From assembly GCA_030824965.1 (NCBI GenBank), contig JAPJQV010000006.1, forward strand, positions 62,001-126,000: a DNA stretch of 64,000 bases. The letters are read 5' to 3'. Made by a program: the position numbers and the translations under genes. Position 1 is the first letter of the stretch; the number at the start of each line of letters is the position of its first letter. Source of the DNA: Micavibrio sp. (GTDB lineage Bacteria; Pseudomonadota; Alphaproteobacteria; Micavibrionales; Micavibrionaceae). This document shows positions 28,001 through 35,908 of this stretch, piece by piece. A model generated the notes under the pieces. The model was given only the letters and a program-made list of their open reading frames with translations. It ran no database searches and was not told the origin of the DNA.

Positions 28001-28492
28001 GCGCGAATGCAAATGGCTGGCGTGCTTATCAAAAAGATTGAAAAGATTTCTGCAAAGAGTGGCAATAAATTCGCTTTCCTTACCATGTCCGACAGTACAG
28101 GGGTTTATGAAGTCGCGCTGTTCTCGGAAACGCTGGCCAGAACACGTCAGTTCCTAGAGGAAGGAAAAGGGCTGCTTCTGACTGTCGATGCGGAAATCCG
28201 CGAAGACGCCCTTCGCTTGACCGTTCAGGATGTCAGGCCCTTGGAAGAGTCTCTGGCTGACAAGGTAAGGGAGGTCGAGATTACCATTGATAGGCCGGAA
28301 GCCCTTGACATCCTGAAAACCCGTCTCGATGGCGAAAAAAAGGGCGGGGCCAAGATCCTGATTACGCTGACGGCCCAAAATAAAGATGTCCAAATCCGCC
28401 TGCCGGGCTTTTATTCGATCAGTCCGGACACAAAAAATATACTTTTCCAGACTAAGGGAATTAAAAAAATCCAAGAGTTATGGTTTTCATAA
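25058..28492 (+). CDS. dnaE: DNA polymerase III subunit alpha
   Basis: 1144-residue replicative polymerase of the DnaE1 type. The order is the PHP domain (FIHLHVHSAYSLAEGA at residues 5-20), the palm with GPGRGSGAGSVVAW (about 357) and the catalytic Asp residues in PDFDVDF (about 398-404), the beta-binding/HhH region (FAGYGFNKSHAAAY, about 745), and a C-terminal OB fold (FLTMSDSTGVYEV). No Shine-Dalgarno sequence precedes the ATG. Monocistronic by position: lolD ends 51 bases before, and rpsB has its own promoter after. Confidence 0.97.
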   Translation: MPAEFIHLHVHSAYSLAEGALQVKDLIKKTYKLKMPAVAITDTSNLFGAMEFSLEAAKAGIQPILGCQVNIGTEDCQLVLLVQSEAGYKNLSALVSKAYIEGDGSKKPIIAWDDLAKKAEGLICLSGGLKGPIGHALLGRRAEEAENFANKLKSIFGDRFYMELQRHGQRDEDAIENDAIELAYKLDIPLVATNDCYFPDESFYDAHDALLCIAEGRYVTEDNRRRVTKEHYFKSAEEMIDLFEDLPEAIANTIVIAQRCHFFLKSVKPILPPFESDSGRSELEEIRFQTEAGLKYRLENFVFTPEMSEAEKTEIAKPYQERLEFEINTIINMGFIGYFLIVSDFIKWAKNNNIPVGPGRGSGAGSVVAWALSITDLDPLKYGLLFERFLNPERVSMPDFDVDFCQDRRDEVIAYVQQRYGYDRVAQIITFGQLKARAVVRDVGRVLQMPYGQVDRISKMIPNNPANPVTLAQALDADEDFRAMRDDDTVDRLLTIALQLEGLYRHASTHAAGIVIGDRPLQELSPLYRDPNSSIPATQFNMKYVESTGLVKFDFLGLKTLTVIQKAVEMIKDKGVDVEILQIPIDDAASYEMIARAESTGVFQLESSGMRDTLRKMHPDRLEDIIALVSLYRPGPMDNIPQYCAVKDGKAEPDYLHPKLQPMLEETYGIMVYQEQVMQAAQLLAGYTLGGADLLRRAMGKKIKAEMDAQKALFVEGAGKHSDVKPERAEIIFEQIEKFAGYGFNKSHAAAYALIAYQTAWLKANHPLEFFAASMTLDMGNTDKLAIFRQAMDRMELKLLLPDINKSFVTFAVEGDAVRYALAAIKGVGENAIANIIAEREKNGPFKSLEDFLKRIDPKSINKKQFQNLAAAGAFESMHPNRAQLFEGAEKLIQYAHALAEERNSAQSSMFAMEDRAAKDLADKHLPDISEWAPLEKLSYEFDAIGFFLSGHPLDSKARQLERLGMISYAEIEGHLQGKPIARMQMAGVLIKKIEKISAKSGNKFAFLTMSDSTGVYEVALFSETLARTRQFLEEGKGLLLTVDAEIREDALRLTVQDVRPLEESLADKVREVEITIDRPEALDILKTRLDGEKKGGAKILITLTAQNKDVQIRLPGFYSISPDTKNILFQTKGIKKIQELWFS

Positions 28493-28510
28493 TCTAAAAA
28501 ATTAACTTTC

Positions 28511-28539
28511 TTGCATATATAGCCGAAAATCTGTATAAC
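28511..28539 (+). promoter_or_regulatory. Promoter of rpsB-tsf
   Basis: TTGCAT (28511-28516), a 17-base spacer, TATAAC (28534-28539). It lies 19 bases after the dnaE stop. The predicted start near 28546 gives a leader of about 108 bases before the rpsB ATG. Boxes and spacing are close to consensus, as expected for a ribosomal-protein operon. Confidence 0.65.
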
Positions 28540-28598
28540 CCACCCAAATTCACATACAGGACAAGGTTCCGGATTCGAGAGTTTCCAGTGCCTGACCG

Positions 28599-28647
28599 GT
28601 CTCCAGAAATGGGGATTCCTGTAGAGGCTCAACCGGACGAAAGGAAT
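28599..28647 (+). promoter_or_regulatory. Structured rpsB leader with possible Shine-Dalgarno sequestration
   Basis: Two competing structures can be drawn. GTCTCCA (28599-28605) pairs with TGGGGAT (28610-28616) around a GAAA tetraloop. ATTCCT (28615-28620) is the exact complement of AGGAAT (28642-28647), which holds the rpsB ribosome-binding site. The two share bases 28615-28616. This layout would suit translational autoregulation by free S2, as known for rpsB leaders elsewhere. The mechanism is inference; only the pairings are seen. Confidence 0.4.
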
Positions 28648-28653
28648 ATTTAT

Positions 28654-29448
28654 ATGTCTATGCCAGAATTCTCTATGCGCCAACTTCTAGAAGCAGGCGT
28701 TCACTTTGGTCACCACACACGTCGTTGGAACCCTAAAATGCGCCCGTTTATTTTCGGCGTACGTAATGGCGTTCACATTCTTGACCTTCAACAAACTGTT
28801 CCAATGCTTGAGCAAGCTTTGCAAGCCGTACGTGAAGTTGCAGCCAATCGTGGCCGCATCCTATTCGTAGGTACAAAACGTCAGGCTCAGGACAAGGTAA
28901 AAGAATCCGCGAAACGCTGCGGTCAATACTACGTAAACCACCGCTGGTTGGGCGGTATGCTGACGAACTGGAAAACGATTTCCGGCTCCATCGCTCGTTT
29001 GAAAGAACTCGACACTATCCTTTCAATGGAAAAGCCGGGCTATAAGAAAAAAGAAATCCTGATGATGATGCGTGAGCGTGAAAAGCTTGAGAACGCAATT
29101 GGCGGGATTAAGGACATGGGCGGTCAACCTGACGCGCTTTTCGTTATCGATACAAACAAAGAAGATCTCGCTATTCTGGAAGCTAAGAAACTTGGTATCC
29201 CGGTAATCGCTATTCTTGACTCCAACTCAGATCCTGCAAACGTAGATTTCCCTATTCCGGGTAATGATGACGCTTTACGCGCCATCGAAATTTACTGTGA
29301 TCTCGTATCGTCCGCTATTCTGGACGGTATCAGCGCGGAAATGACACGCTCCGGTAAAGACGCCGGCGCAGCGGTCGATGTTAAAGTCGAATTGCCTGAA
29401 GCGGCTAATGAATCAGACGCTGACGTAAAAGCGGCAGCAAACGCTTAA
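28654..29448 (+). CDS. rpsB: 30S ribosomal protein S2
   Basis: 264 residues. I place the start at the ATG at 28654 (MSMPEFSMRQLLEAGVHFG). It has AAGGAAT seven bases upstream and matches the family N-terminus; an in-frame start 66 bases earlier would only add leader-encoded residues. Signatures are VHFGHHTRRWNPKM and PDALFVIDTNKEDLAILEA. The C-terminus has an Ala/Asp-rich tail usual in Alphaproteobacteria. Followed by tsf after 74 bases that hold a GC-rich hairpin. Confidence 0.96.
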   Translation: MSMPEFSMRQLLEAGVHFGHHTRRWNPKMRPFIFGVRNGVHILDLQQTVPMLEQALQAVREVAANRGRILFVGTKRQAQDKVKESAKRCGQYYVNHRWLGGMLTNWKTISGSIARLKELDTILSMEKPGYKKKEILMMMREREKLENAIGGIKDMGGQPDALFVIDTNKEDLAILEAKKLGIPVIAILDSNSDPANVDFPIPGNDDALRAIEIYCDLVSSAILDGISAEMTRSGKDAGAAVDVKVELPEAANESDADVKAAANA

Positions 29449-29460
29449 GTCTTTATGTTT

Positions 29461-29490
29461 CCCCGCCAAAACTTTAAAAGTCCGGCGGGG
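29461..29490 (+). promoter_or_regulatory. GC-rich hairpin between rpsB and tsf
   Basis: CCCCGCC (29461-29467) pairs perfectly with GGCGGGG (29484-29490), and ACTTT/AAAGT can extend the stem inside the loop. No T tract follows (AAATCTCTTC), so it is not a complete terminator. It may protect the rpsB message end or act as a partial attenuator that lowers tsf expression. Confidence 0.55.
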
Positions 29491-29522
29491 AAATCTCTTC
29501 ACTCTCAAAAAAGGAATATAAA

Positions 29523-30449
29523 ATGGCTGATATTACAGCAGCGATGGTAAAAGAACTTCGTGAGAAAAGCGGCGCAGGTATGATGGACGCGAAAAACGCT
29601 TTGGTTGAAAACCAAGGAAACATGGATGATGCCATGGACTGGTTGCGCAAAAAAGGTCTTGCGAAAGCGGCAAAGAAATCAGGTCGGGTTGCGGCTGAAG
29701 GCCTTGTTGGCGTTGCATCTTCTGCTGACGGAAAATCTGCTGCTTTAATCGAAGTAAATTCCGAGACAGATTTCGTCGCGCGTAACGAGATTTTCCAGGG
29801 CTTTGTCAAGCAGGCGGCGCAAATCGCTTTAAAAGAAAAAGATATCGAAGGCGTTGCTGATGCGGCTTATGGTTCAGGCAAAAATACAAAAGATACGCTT
29901 ACGGATTTAATCGCGCAGATAGGTGAGAACATGAGCCTGCGCCGTTCAACGAACTTGTCTGTATCTAATGGTGTGGTTGCGACTTATGTTCACAGTGCAG
30001 TAGCGCCGAACATGGGTAAAATCGGCGTTATGGTTGCTTTGGAGTCAGCGGCTTCTCAAGACGTTCTTCAGGCTCTTGGTAAGCAGCTGGCAATGCACAT
30101 TGCTGCTGCGAAGCCTGAGTCTTTGGATGTTGCCAGCCTTGATCCAAAAAGCGTCGAGCGCGAAAAGAATATTCATCGTGAAACAGCGAAAGTTTCCGGC
30201 AAGCCTGACGATATTATCGAGAAAATGCTCGAAGGTCGTATGCGCAAATATTACGAAGAGATCGTTTTGCTTGAGCAGACCTTCATCATGGACGGCGAAA
30301 CAAAGATTGCCGCGCTTCTTGAGAAAGCTGGTAAGGATGCAGGTTCGCCGGTGAAGCTGACAGGTTTCGTGTCGTACGTTCTTGGTGAAGGTATTGAAAA
30401 AGAGGAAACCGATTTTGCTGCCGAAGTGGCATCGATGGCCAGCGCTTAA
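29523..30449 (+). CDS. tsf: Elongation factor Ts
   Basis: 308 residues. It exchanges GDP for GTP on EF-Tu. The N-terminal UBA-like domain has the signature LREKSGAGMMDAKNAL (about 10-25). The core has the EF-Tu-contacting motif EVNSETDFVARNE near residue 77. AAAAGGAATAT lies just before the ATG. A strong intrinsic terminator follows the stop, ending the rpsB-tsf unit. Confidence 0.97.
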   Translation: MADITAAMVKELREKSGAGMMDAKNALVENQGNMDDAMDWLRKKGLAKAAKKSGRVAAEGLVGVASSADGKSAALIEVNSETDFVARNEIFQGFVKQAAQIALKEKDIEGVADAAYGSGKNTKDTLTDLIAQIGENMSLRRSTNLSVSNGVVATYVHSAVAPNMGKIGVMVALESAASQDVLQALGKQLAMHIAAAKPESLDVASLDPKSVEREKNIHRETAKVSGKPDDIIEKMLEGRMRKYYEEIVLLEQTFIMDGETKIAALLEKAGKDAGSPVKLTGFVSYVLGEGIEKEETDFAAEVASMASA

Positions 30450-30454
30450 ATTAG

Positions 30455-30481
30455 AAAGCCCCTTTAAACAGGGGCTTTTTT
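30455..30481 (+). terminator. Intrinsic terminator of rpsB-tsf
   Basis: AAAGCCCC (30455-30462) pairs perfectly with GGGGCTTT (30471-30478) around an eight-base loop. A run of seven T (30475-30481) closes the stem and continues past it. It lies five bases after the tsf stop and separates tsf from pyrH. Confidence 0.9.
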
Positions 30482-30540
30482 CTGAAATCTCATGCCCTGC
30501 ACGGGATTTTATGCCAGTTACATAACTTTAAGAGGTTTAA

Positions 30541-31290
30541 ATGTCTGCACAAGCTGCCCTCAAATCCGAAACCGCGCCAAAATATAAACGCGTTCTCCTG
30601 AAAATTTCAGGTGAAGCTTTGATGGGCACAAAGGAATTTGGTCTGGATCCTGATACAGTTGCCAGGATTGCCGGTGATGTCAAAGAAGCTATCGATATGG
30701 GGATCCAGGTTTGCGTCGTTGTCGGAGCAGGTAATATTTTCCGTGGCGTGTCCGGCGCGTCTTCAGGGATGGATCGTACGACGGCGGATCATATGGGTAT
30801 GCTTGGGATCGTCATCAATGCCCTTTGCCTGCAGAACGCTTTAGAAAAGATTGGTGTAAAGACCCGGGTTCAATCCGCGATCCAGATGGATCAGGTTTGT
30901 GAACCTTATATTCGCCGTAAAGCCATGCGTCACCTTGAAAAAGGACGCGTTGTCATTTTTGCTGCCGGTACGGGCAATCCTTATTTCACGTCGGACACAG
31001 GCGCGTCGCTCCGTGCGTCGGAAATGAACTGCGACCTGATCGCTAAAGGAACGAAGGTCAACGGAATTTACACAGCCGATCCGTTCAAAGATCCTGCCGC
31101 TACAAAATATGATCATGTAACCTATATGGATATCCTAACCAAGGATTTGAAAGTCATGGATGCGACTGCTGTATCTCTGGCACGTGAAAATAAAATCCCG
31201 GTTATGGTTTTTTCAATTCGTGAAAAAGGTAATTTTGCAAAAGTAATGCAGGGCGATGGCGAGTTTACTATCGTCAGTGATAAAGCTTAA
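30541..31290 (+). CDS. pyrH: UMP kinase
   Basis: 249 residues of the amino-acid kinase fold. It makes UDP from UMP. The N-terminal KISGEALMG phosphate loop and GAGNIFRGV are diagnostic, with TADHMGMLG and GTGNPYFTSDTGASLRA in the effector/UMP region. AAGAGGTTTAA before the ATG supplies a ribosome-binding site. It opens the run pyrH-frr-uppS-cdsA-dxr-rseP-bamA, an order conserved across proteobacteria. Confidence 0.97.
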   Translation: MSAQAALKSETAPKYKRVLLKISGEALMGTKEFGLDPDTVARIAGDVKEAIDMGIQVCVVVGAGNIFRGVSGASSGMDRTTADHMGMLGIVINALCLQNALEKIGVKTRVQSAIQMDQVCEPYIRRKAMRHLEKGRVVIFAAGTGNPYFTSDTGASLRASEMNCDLIAKGTKVNGIYTADPFKDPAATKYDHVTYMDILTKDLKVMDATAVSLARENKIPVMVFSIREKGNFAKVMQGDGEFTIVSDKA

Positions 31291-31306
31291 TAAATAAGAG
31301 GATACA

Positions 31307-31861
31307 ATGTCTTTTAATATCAATGAAATGAAACAGCGTATGCAATCTACTCAGGAAAACCTTGAGAAAGAGTTTGTCGGATTGCGTACCGGTCGAGCTT
31401 CGGCTGCAATGCTTGATCCGGTTACAGTCGATGTTTACGGTGCCCGTATGCCGCTGAACCAAGTGGCGACAGTCGGTGTTCCTGAAGCCCGCCTTTTGAC
31501 AGTACAGGTTTGGGATGCTGGTCAAACCAAAGCCGTGGAAAAAGCGATACGCGATGCGGGCCTTGGCCTTAATCCACAGGCCGAAGGGACGCTTATCCGT
31601 GTTCCTGTTCCTGAATTATCGACAGAGCGCCGTGCAGAGCTTGTTAAAGTAGCAGGTAAATATGCTGAAGCGGCACGCGTAGCTATTCGCAATATTCGCC
31701 GAGACGGAATGGATGCGATTAAAAAGCTCGAAAAAGACAAGGCTCTTTCCGAAGACGATGCCAAGCGTCATTCCGAAGAAGTGCAGAAAGCGACAGATTC
31801 TTTTATTAAGAAAGTCGATGAGATTTTAGCTCAAAAAGAAAAAGACGTAATGAAGGTTTAA
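31307..31861 (+). CDS. frr: Ribosome recycling factor
   Basis: 184 residues, the standard length. With EF-G it splits post-termination ribosomes. The motif LRTGRASAAMLDPVTVDVYG (about 26-45) and the C-terminal coiled-coil segment with RVAIRNIRRDGMDAIKKLEK are characteristic. AGAGGAT precedes the start. The stop overlaps the uppS ATG by one base (TAATG). Confidence 0.97.
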   Translation: MSFNINEMKQRMQSTQENLEKEFVGLRTGRASAAMLDPVTVDVYGARMPLNQVATVGVPEARLLTVQVWDAGQTKAVEKAIRDAGLGLNPQAEGTLIRVPVPELSTERRAELVKVAGKYAEAARVAIRNIRRDGMDAIKKLEKDKALSEDDAKRHSEEVQKATDSFIKKVDEILAQKEKDVMKV

Positions 31862-32601
31862 TGGAAGAAGAAATTATTCCATCACAAACAGCACGTCATG
31901 TTGCCATTATCATGGATGGCAACGGACGATGGGCGCGTGCGCGAAATATGCCACGCACAAAAGGCCATCAAAAGGGTCTGGAATCTGTGCGCCGCTCTAT
32001 CGAAGCCTCAATTGAGCTGAACATAGAATATTTGACTTTGTTTGGCTTTTCTTCCGAAAACTGGAATCGCCCTCAGGATGAAGTTTCTGAATTGATGCGG
32101 CTGTTGCGCTTTTATCTTCGTTCTGAAACGGCAGACATGCATAAAAGCGGAATTCGCCTGCGCGTCATTGGCGACCGGTCGCGCTTCGCGCCGGATATTG
32201 TCGAGATGATCGAGAATGCCGAGCGCCTTACAGCGGATAATACAAAGCTCAATCTGATAATGGCGCTTAATTACGGCGGACGTCAGGATATTTTACAGGC
32301 AAGTAAACAAATTGCCGACCATGCATGGCGTCACAATCATCAATTGACGATGGAAGAAGTAGAAGCGCTTTTGCCCCAGTTTCTTTATACGGCAGGCATT
32401 CCCGACCCTGATCTTATGATCCGCACGAGTGGGGAGAAACGAATCTCCAACTTCTTAATATGGTCTTGCGCCTATACCGAGTTCGTTTTTACCGATGTCT
32501 TGTGGCCGGACTTTCAAAAATCTGATCTGGAAGCGGCTTTGGTAGAATATGCAGGTCGCGACCGACGCTTTGGTGGCGTAAAAAATTCGGAAAGCAGGTA
32601 A
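31861..32601 (+). CDS. uppS: Undecaprenyl diphosphate synthase
   Basis: 246-residue cis-prenyltransferase that makes the C55 carrier lipid for peptidoglycan and O-antigen. The catalytic motif MDGNGRWA is at residues 18-25 (Asp19), followed by FSSENWNRP and the C-terminal PDLMIRTSGEKRISNFLIW. It is coupled to frr and cdsA by one-base overlaps (TAATG) on both sides. Confidence 0.97.
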   Translation: MEEEIIPSQTARHVAIIMDGNGRWARARNMPRTKGHQKGLESVRRSIEASIELNIEYLTLFGFSSENWNRPQDEVSELMRLLRFYLRSETADMHKSGIRLRVIGDRSRFAPDIVEMIENAERLTADNTKLNLIMALNYGGRQDILQASKQIADHAWRHNHQLTMEEVEALLPQFLYTAGIPDPDLMIRTSGEKRISNFLIWSCAYTEFVFTDVLWPDFQKSDLEAALVEYAGRDRRFGGVKNSESR

Positions 32602-33254
32602 TGTCAAATCTTCAGCTCCGTATTATTTCTGCGCTTATTATGCTGCCTTTTGTAATCGGCGCGGTTTTTTTTGGCGGATTGCCATTTCTAATTTTTACTG
32701 TTTTTGTTTTTGCATTGGCGGTTTTTGAATGGATCAGGCTCTCGATTAAAACGCAGAATAAACTGGGATTTCTTCTATTCGGACTTATATATTTGCCGGT
32801 TAGCTTTTACCAATTCTATTATTTGCGTACAGGTTTTACTGACGGATTATATCTCGTTATCTCGATGCTTCTTGTTATATGGTCAGCCGACATTGGCGCA
32901 TATTTCGTAGGGCGTAAATTCGGAAAGCATAAAATGGCGCCAACCATGAGTCCGAATAAAAGCTGGGAAGGTTTGGGCGGAGCCATGTTTTCTGCTGGCC
33001 TTATGATGGTGATACTGATGAAATTCGTATTCGTTTCAGAAGCCAGCCCCGAATTTTTTGAGCTTGCAATGATCGGCTTCATCTTGGGCTTTTGCGGTCA
33101 AGCCGGAGATTTACTTGAATCTTTCCTAAAGAGAAAAGCGGGTGAAAAAGATTCGAGTAAATTAATTCCGGGGCATGGCGGTGTGTTAGACCGCGTTGAT
33201 TCAATTCTGATCGTTTCTCCGATTTTTGTTTTTATCGCGGCCAATGTCCTGTAA
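32601..33254 (+). CDS. cdsA: Phosphatidate cytidylyltransferase
   Basis: 217 residues, a short CdsA with about six helices (E. coli 285). It makes CDP-diacylglycerol from phosphatidic acid and CTP. The family signature is complete: FLKRKAGEKDSSKLIPGHGG followed by VLDRVDS near the C-terminus. The N-terminal part has fewer helices than long forms, as in several Alphaproteobacteria. Its last 11 bases overlap dxr. Confidence 0.94.
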   Translation: MSNLQLRIISALIMLPFVIGAVFFGGLPFLIFTVFVFALAVFEWIRLSIKTQNKLGFLLFGLIYLPVSFYQFYYLRTGFTDGLYLVISMLLVIWSADIGAYFVGRKFGKHKMAPTMSPNKSWEGLGGAMFSAGLMMVILMKFVFVSEASPEFFELAMIGFILGFCGQAGDLLESFLKRKAGEKDSSKLIPGHGGVLDRVDSILIVSPIFVFIAANVL

Positions 33255-34395
33255 ATCCGTTACAGTTCTCGGATCGACAGGTTCTATCGGAAAAAGCACA
33301 GTCGATCTTTTAAAATTTCATTCTGATAAATTTAAAGTTGAAGCGCTTACAGCTAATAAGAATGCTGAACTTTTAATTGAGCAAGCAATTTTTCTTAAGC
33401 CGAAACTGGTTGCAATCGGCAATGAGTCATTATTCGCACATGTCCAAGCCGCTTTGTCGTCATACCCAACTAAAGTCGTGGCGGGCGAAGAGGGCATATT
33501 GGAAGCCGCTTCTATGCCGGTCGATATTTCTATTGCTGCCATTGTCGGTATGAGCGGCCTTAAATCCGCAATGACAACGCTTGGCAACGCCAAGATATTG
33601 GCTATTGCCAATAAGGAACCGCTTGTTGCTGCCGGAAAACTTTTTCTTGATCTGGCCAGAAATAAAGGCACGAGAGTTCTTCCCTTGGATAGCGAGCATA
33701 ACGCAATATTTCAGGTTTTTGAAAATTCAAACCGCGATGCGATATCGAAGCTTATTTTGACCGCATCGGGCGGACCTTTTCGCACCTGGTCATATAGCGA
33801 AATGGAAAAGGCAACTCTTGAACAGGCGCTTAGACATCCGAATTGGAGCATGGGATCGAAGATTACGATCGACAGCGCTACACTCATGAACAAAGCGCTC
33901 GAGATTATCGAAGCCTCGTATTTATTTGAAATGCCATGGAATAAAATTGACGTATTGATCCATCCCCAATCGACTGTGCATTCGATGGTTGAATATTGTG
34001 ACGGATCGGTCTTGGCTCAACTGGGTGCAGCCGATATGCGTACGCCTATAGCCTATGCCTTGGCGTGGCCTGAAAGAATTGACACTTCAGGAGAAAAACT
34101 AGACTGGACAAAATTACACAATCTGGAATTCTTCCCTGCGGATTTTAACAAATTTCCGGCACTTCAGATGGCCTATGATTGTCTCAAAGGTGATTCTTAT
34201 TTACCCGTCGCCTTTAATGCCGCCAATGAAATTGCTGTTGAGGCGTTCTTGAATCGTCAGATAGGTTTCAATGACATTTTGCGGATTGTCAGAAAATCTA
34301 TGGAATCTCAAAAGCTTGTATCTATACATACACTTGATGATGTAATAAATGTCGATATGGCTGTGCGTGAACGGACAAAATCATATATAATCTAA
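33244..34395 (+). CDS. dxr: 1-deoxy-D-xylulose 5-phosphate reductoisomerase
   Basis: 383 residues. It converts DXP to methylerythritol phosphate with NADPH in the MEP isoprenoid pathway. I place the start at the ATG at 33244 (MSCKSVTVLGSTGSIGKS), which lies inside the cdsA end; an upstream TTG would add only six residues. The NADPH loop GSTGSIG is at 10-16, metal/substrate motifs are LPLDSEHNAIFQ and SATLMNKALEIIEA, and NAANEIAVEAFL lies near the end. Its product line feeds UppS. Confidence 0.96.
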   Translation: MSCKSVTVLGSTGSIGKSTVDLLKFHSDKFKVEALTANKNAELLIEQAIFLKPKLVAIGNESLFAHVQAALSSYPTKVVAGEEGILEAASMPVDISIAAIVGMSGLKSAMTTLGNAKILAIANKEPLVAAGKLFLDLARNKGTRVLPLDSEHNAIFQVFENSNRDAISKLILTASGGPFRTWSYSEMEKATLEQALRHPNWSMGSKITIDSATLMNKALEIIEASYLFEMPWNKIDVLIHPQSTVHSMVEYCDGSVLAQLGAADMRTPIAYALAWPERIDTSGEKLDWTKLHNLEFFPADFNKFPALQMAYDCLKGDSYLPVAFNAANEIAVEAFLNRQIGFNDILRIVRKSMESQKLVSIHTLDDVINVDMAVRERTKSYII

Positions 34396-34418
34396 TATCG
34401 CAAATTTAAGGATATTTA

Positions 34419-35783
34419 ATGAACCACATTCTTGACTGGGCCCAGATGGCTGCAACCAATATCGGTTTTTTCGGCGTTACTTTCCTGGCTGTTTTGGGCC
34501 TGTTAGTTTTCGTTCATGAATGGGGTCACTATATCATAGCTCGCGCCTGCGGTGTCAAAGTCGACACTTTTTCTATCGGTTTCGGAAAAGAAATCTGGGG
34601 CTTCAACGATAAACATGGCACCAGATGGAAGATTTCATTAATTCCTCTTGGAGGCTATGTAAAAATGTTCGGCGATACTGATCCGGCAAGCGCAGGTCAT
34701 ATCGAAGGAAATGAATTAACGGCCGAGCAGCGTTCAGTAGCTTTTTTTGCCAAACCAGTGGCAAGCCGCGCTGCCATCGTATTTGCGGGGCCAGCTATTA
34801 ACTTCATTTTCGCCATTATAGTTTTGGCTGTTTTGTATACGTCGGTCGGTAAGCCTATTACTCCGCCCCAAGCCATGGGTGTCGAAATAGGAGGAGCGGC
34901 GGACAAGGCGGGTTTTCAGCCGCATGACATCGTTAAAACTATCAATGGCCGCGAAATCGAAAGCTTTGACAATATTAAGCGCGAAGTCATGATTGCGCTT
35001 AATACGGAGATGAATTTCGTTGTCGAGCGCGATGGCAAAGAAGTCGAGCTTAAAGCCACTCCGAAAGTCGTCGAAGAAGAAGACCGTTTTGGTTTTAAAC
35101 ATCAATTGGGCTTTCTCGGCCTGATTGGTCCTGCAAACGGGCTTGATGTCAAAGCTATTTCAAAAATCAATGGTCGTGATGCTCCAAAAGATGCCGATCA
35201 GACGCGTGAACTTCTTATACAAAATATGGGTAAGGACATAGTGCTTGAGATGACGGGTGGAAAGCCGGGATCGAGCATGCGTATCCGTCCGCCAGCTGAT
35301 TTAAATGATAAAATCGGGGACGAAAAAAGTCCTGAATTTAATGCGCTGATCCTGGGCGTTCGTCCCGGGGATGAAATCCGGACCATGAATCCGGTGTCAG
35401 CGATTGGCGAAGCGGTTGTAGATACGGGCCAGATCATTTCCGATACTCTAAAAGCTCTTGGCCAGATGATAACCGGCACTCGCAGCGCGACCGAACTCGG
35501 TGGAATTATCCGAATCGGAGCGATTGCAGGGGATATGGCAGAGCGTGGTATGATCGCATTGGCGACTTTTACAGCTCTTCTTTCTATTAACCTGGGGCTT
35601 ATTAATCTTTTCCCAATCCCGATGCTGGATGGCGGACATCTTGTTTTCTATGCCGTAGAAGCCTTAAAAGGCCGTCCTTTATCCGAAAAAGTACAGGAAT
35701 ACGCCTTTAGATTTGGACTGGTGGTGTTGGTGAGCTTAATGGTTTTCGCTAATTTGAACGATATCGTTCAGCTCATATTCTAA
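34419..35783 (+). CDS. rseP: Site-2 zinc metalloprotease RseP
   Basis: 454-residue inner-membrane S2P protease. The zinc motif HEWGH is at residues 33-37 in the first helix, and the third ligand is in MLDGGHL near residue 400. Two PDZ-like regions lie between (about 130-220 and 225-310). In relatives it cleaves anti-sigma factors and remnant signal peptides. A RseA-like substrate is not in the window. Placed, as usual, between dxr and bamA. Confidence 0.95.
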   Translation: MNHILDWAQMAATNIGFFGVTFLAVLGLLVFVHEWGHYIIARACGVKVDTFSIGFGKEIWGFNDKHGTRWKISLIPLGGYVKMFGDTDPASAGHIEGNELTAEQRSVAFFAKPVASRAAIVFAGPAINFIFAIIVLAVLYTSVGKPITPPQAMGVEIGGAADKAGFQPHDIVKTINGREIESFDNIKREVMIALNTEMNFVVERDGKEVELKATPKVVEEEDRFGFKHQLGFLGLIGPANGLDVKAISKINGRDAPKDADQTRELLIQNMGKDIVLEMTGGKPGSSMRIRPPADLNDKIGDEKSPEFNALILGVRPGDEIRTMNPVSAIGEAVVDTGQIISDTLKALGQMITGTRSATELGGIIRIGAIAGDMAERGMIALATFTALLSINLGLINLFPIPMLDGGHLVFYAVEALKGRPLSEKVQEYAFRFGLVVLVSLMVFANLNDIVQLIF

Positions 35784-35806
35784 TTTCATAATATATCTGT
35801 CTAGTG

Positions 35807-35838
35807 CCTCGGGCTTGCTAAATAAAGCTTGCTTGAGG
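35807..35838 (+). promoter_or_regulatory. Imperfect hairpin in the rseP-bamA gap
   Basis: CCTCGGGC (35807-35814) pairs with GCTTGAGG (35831-35838), with two G-T pairs, and a short inner stem forms around AATAA. No T tract follows, so it is not a clear terminator. It lies in the 125-base gap before bamA, the longest spacer in this run, and could be an RNA processing site or a bamA leader element. Confidence 0.35.
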
Positions 35839-35908
35839 ATACTGGTCGGAGTAATTTTCTCCTGTTTTATCAAGCTTAACAATCATTTATCGAATCAGAG
35901 ATTTATCC

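Noticed and set aside
28588..28653. Upstream start of rpsB adding 22 residues
   Set aside because: The added residues are unlike S2 proteins, and the ATG at 28654 has AAGGAAT at good spacing; the upstream bases fit a structured leader better.
32601..33254. cdsA as truncated or broken
   Set aside because: It is short at 217 residues, but the full C-terminal signature is present and short CdsA forms are common in Alphaproteobacteria.
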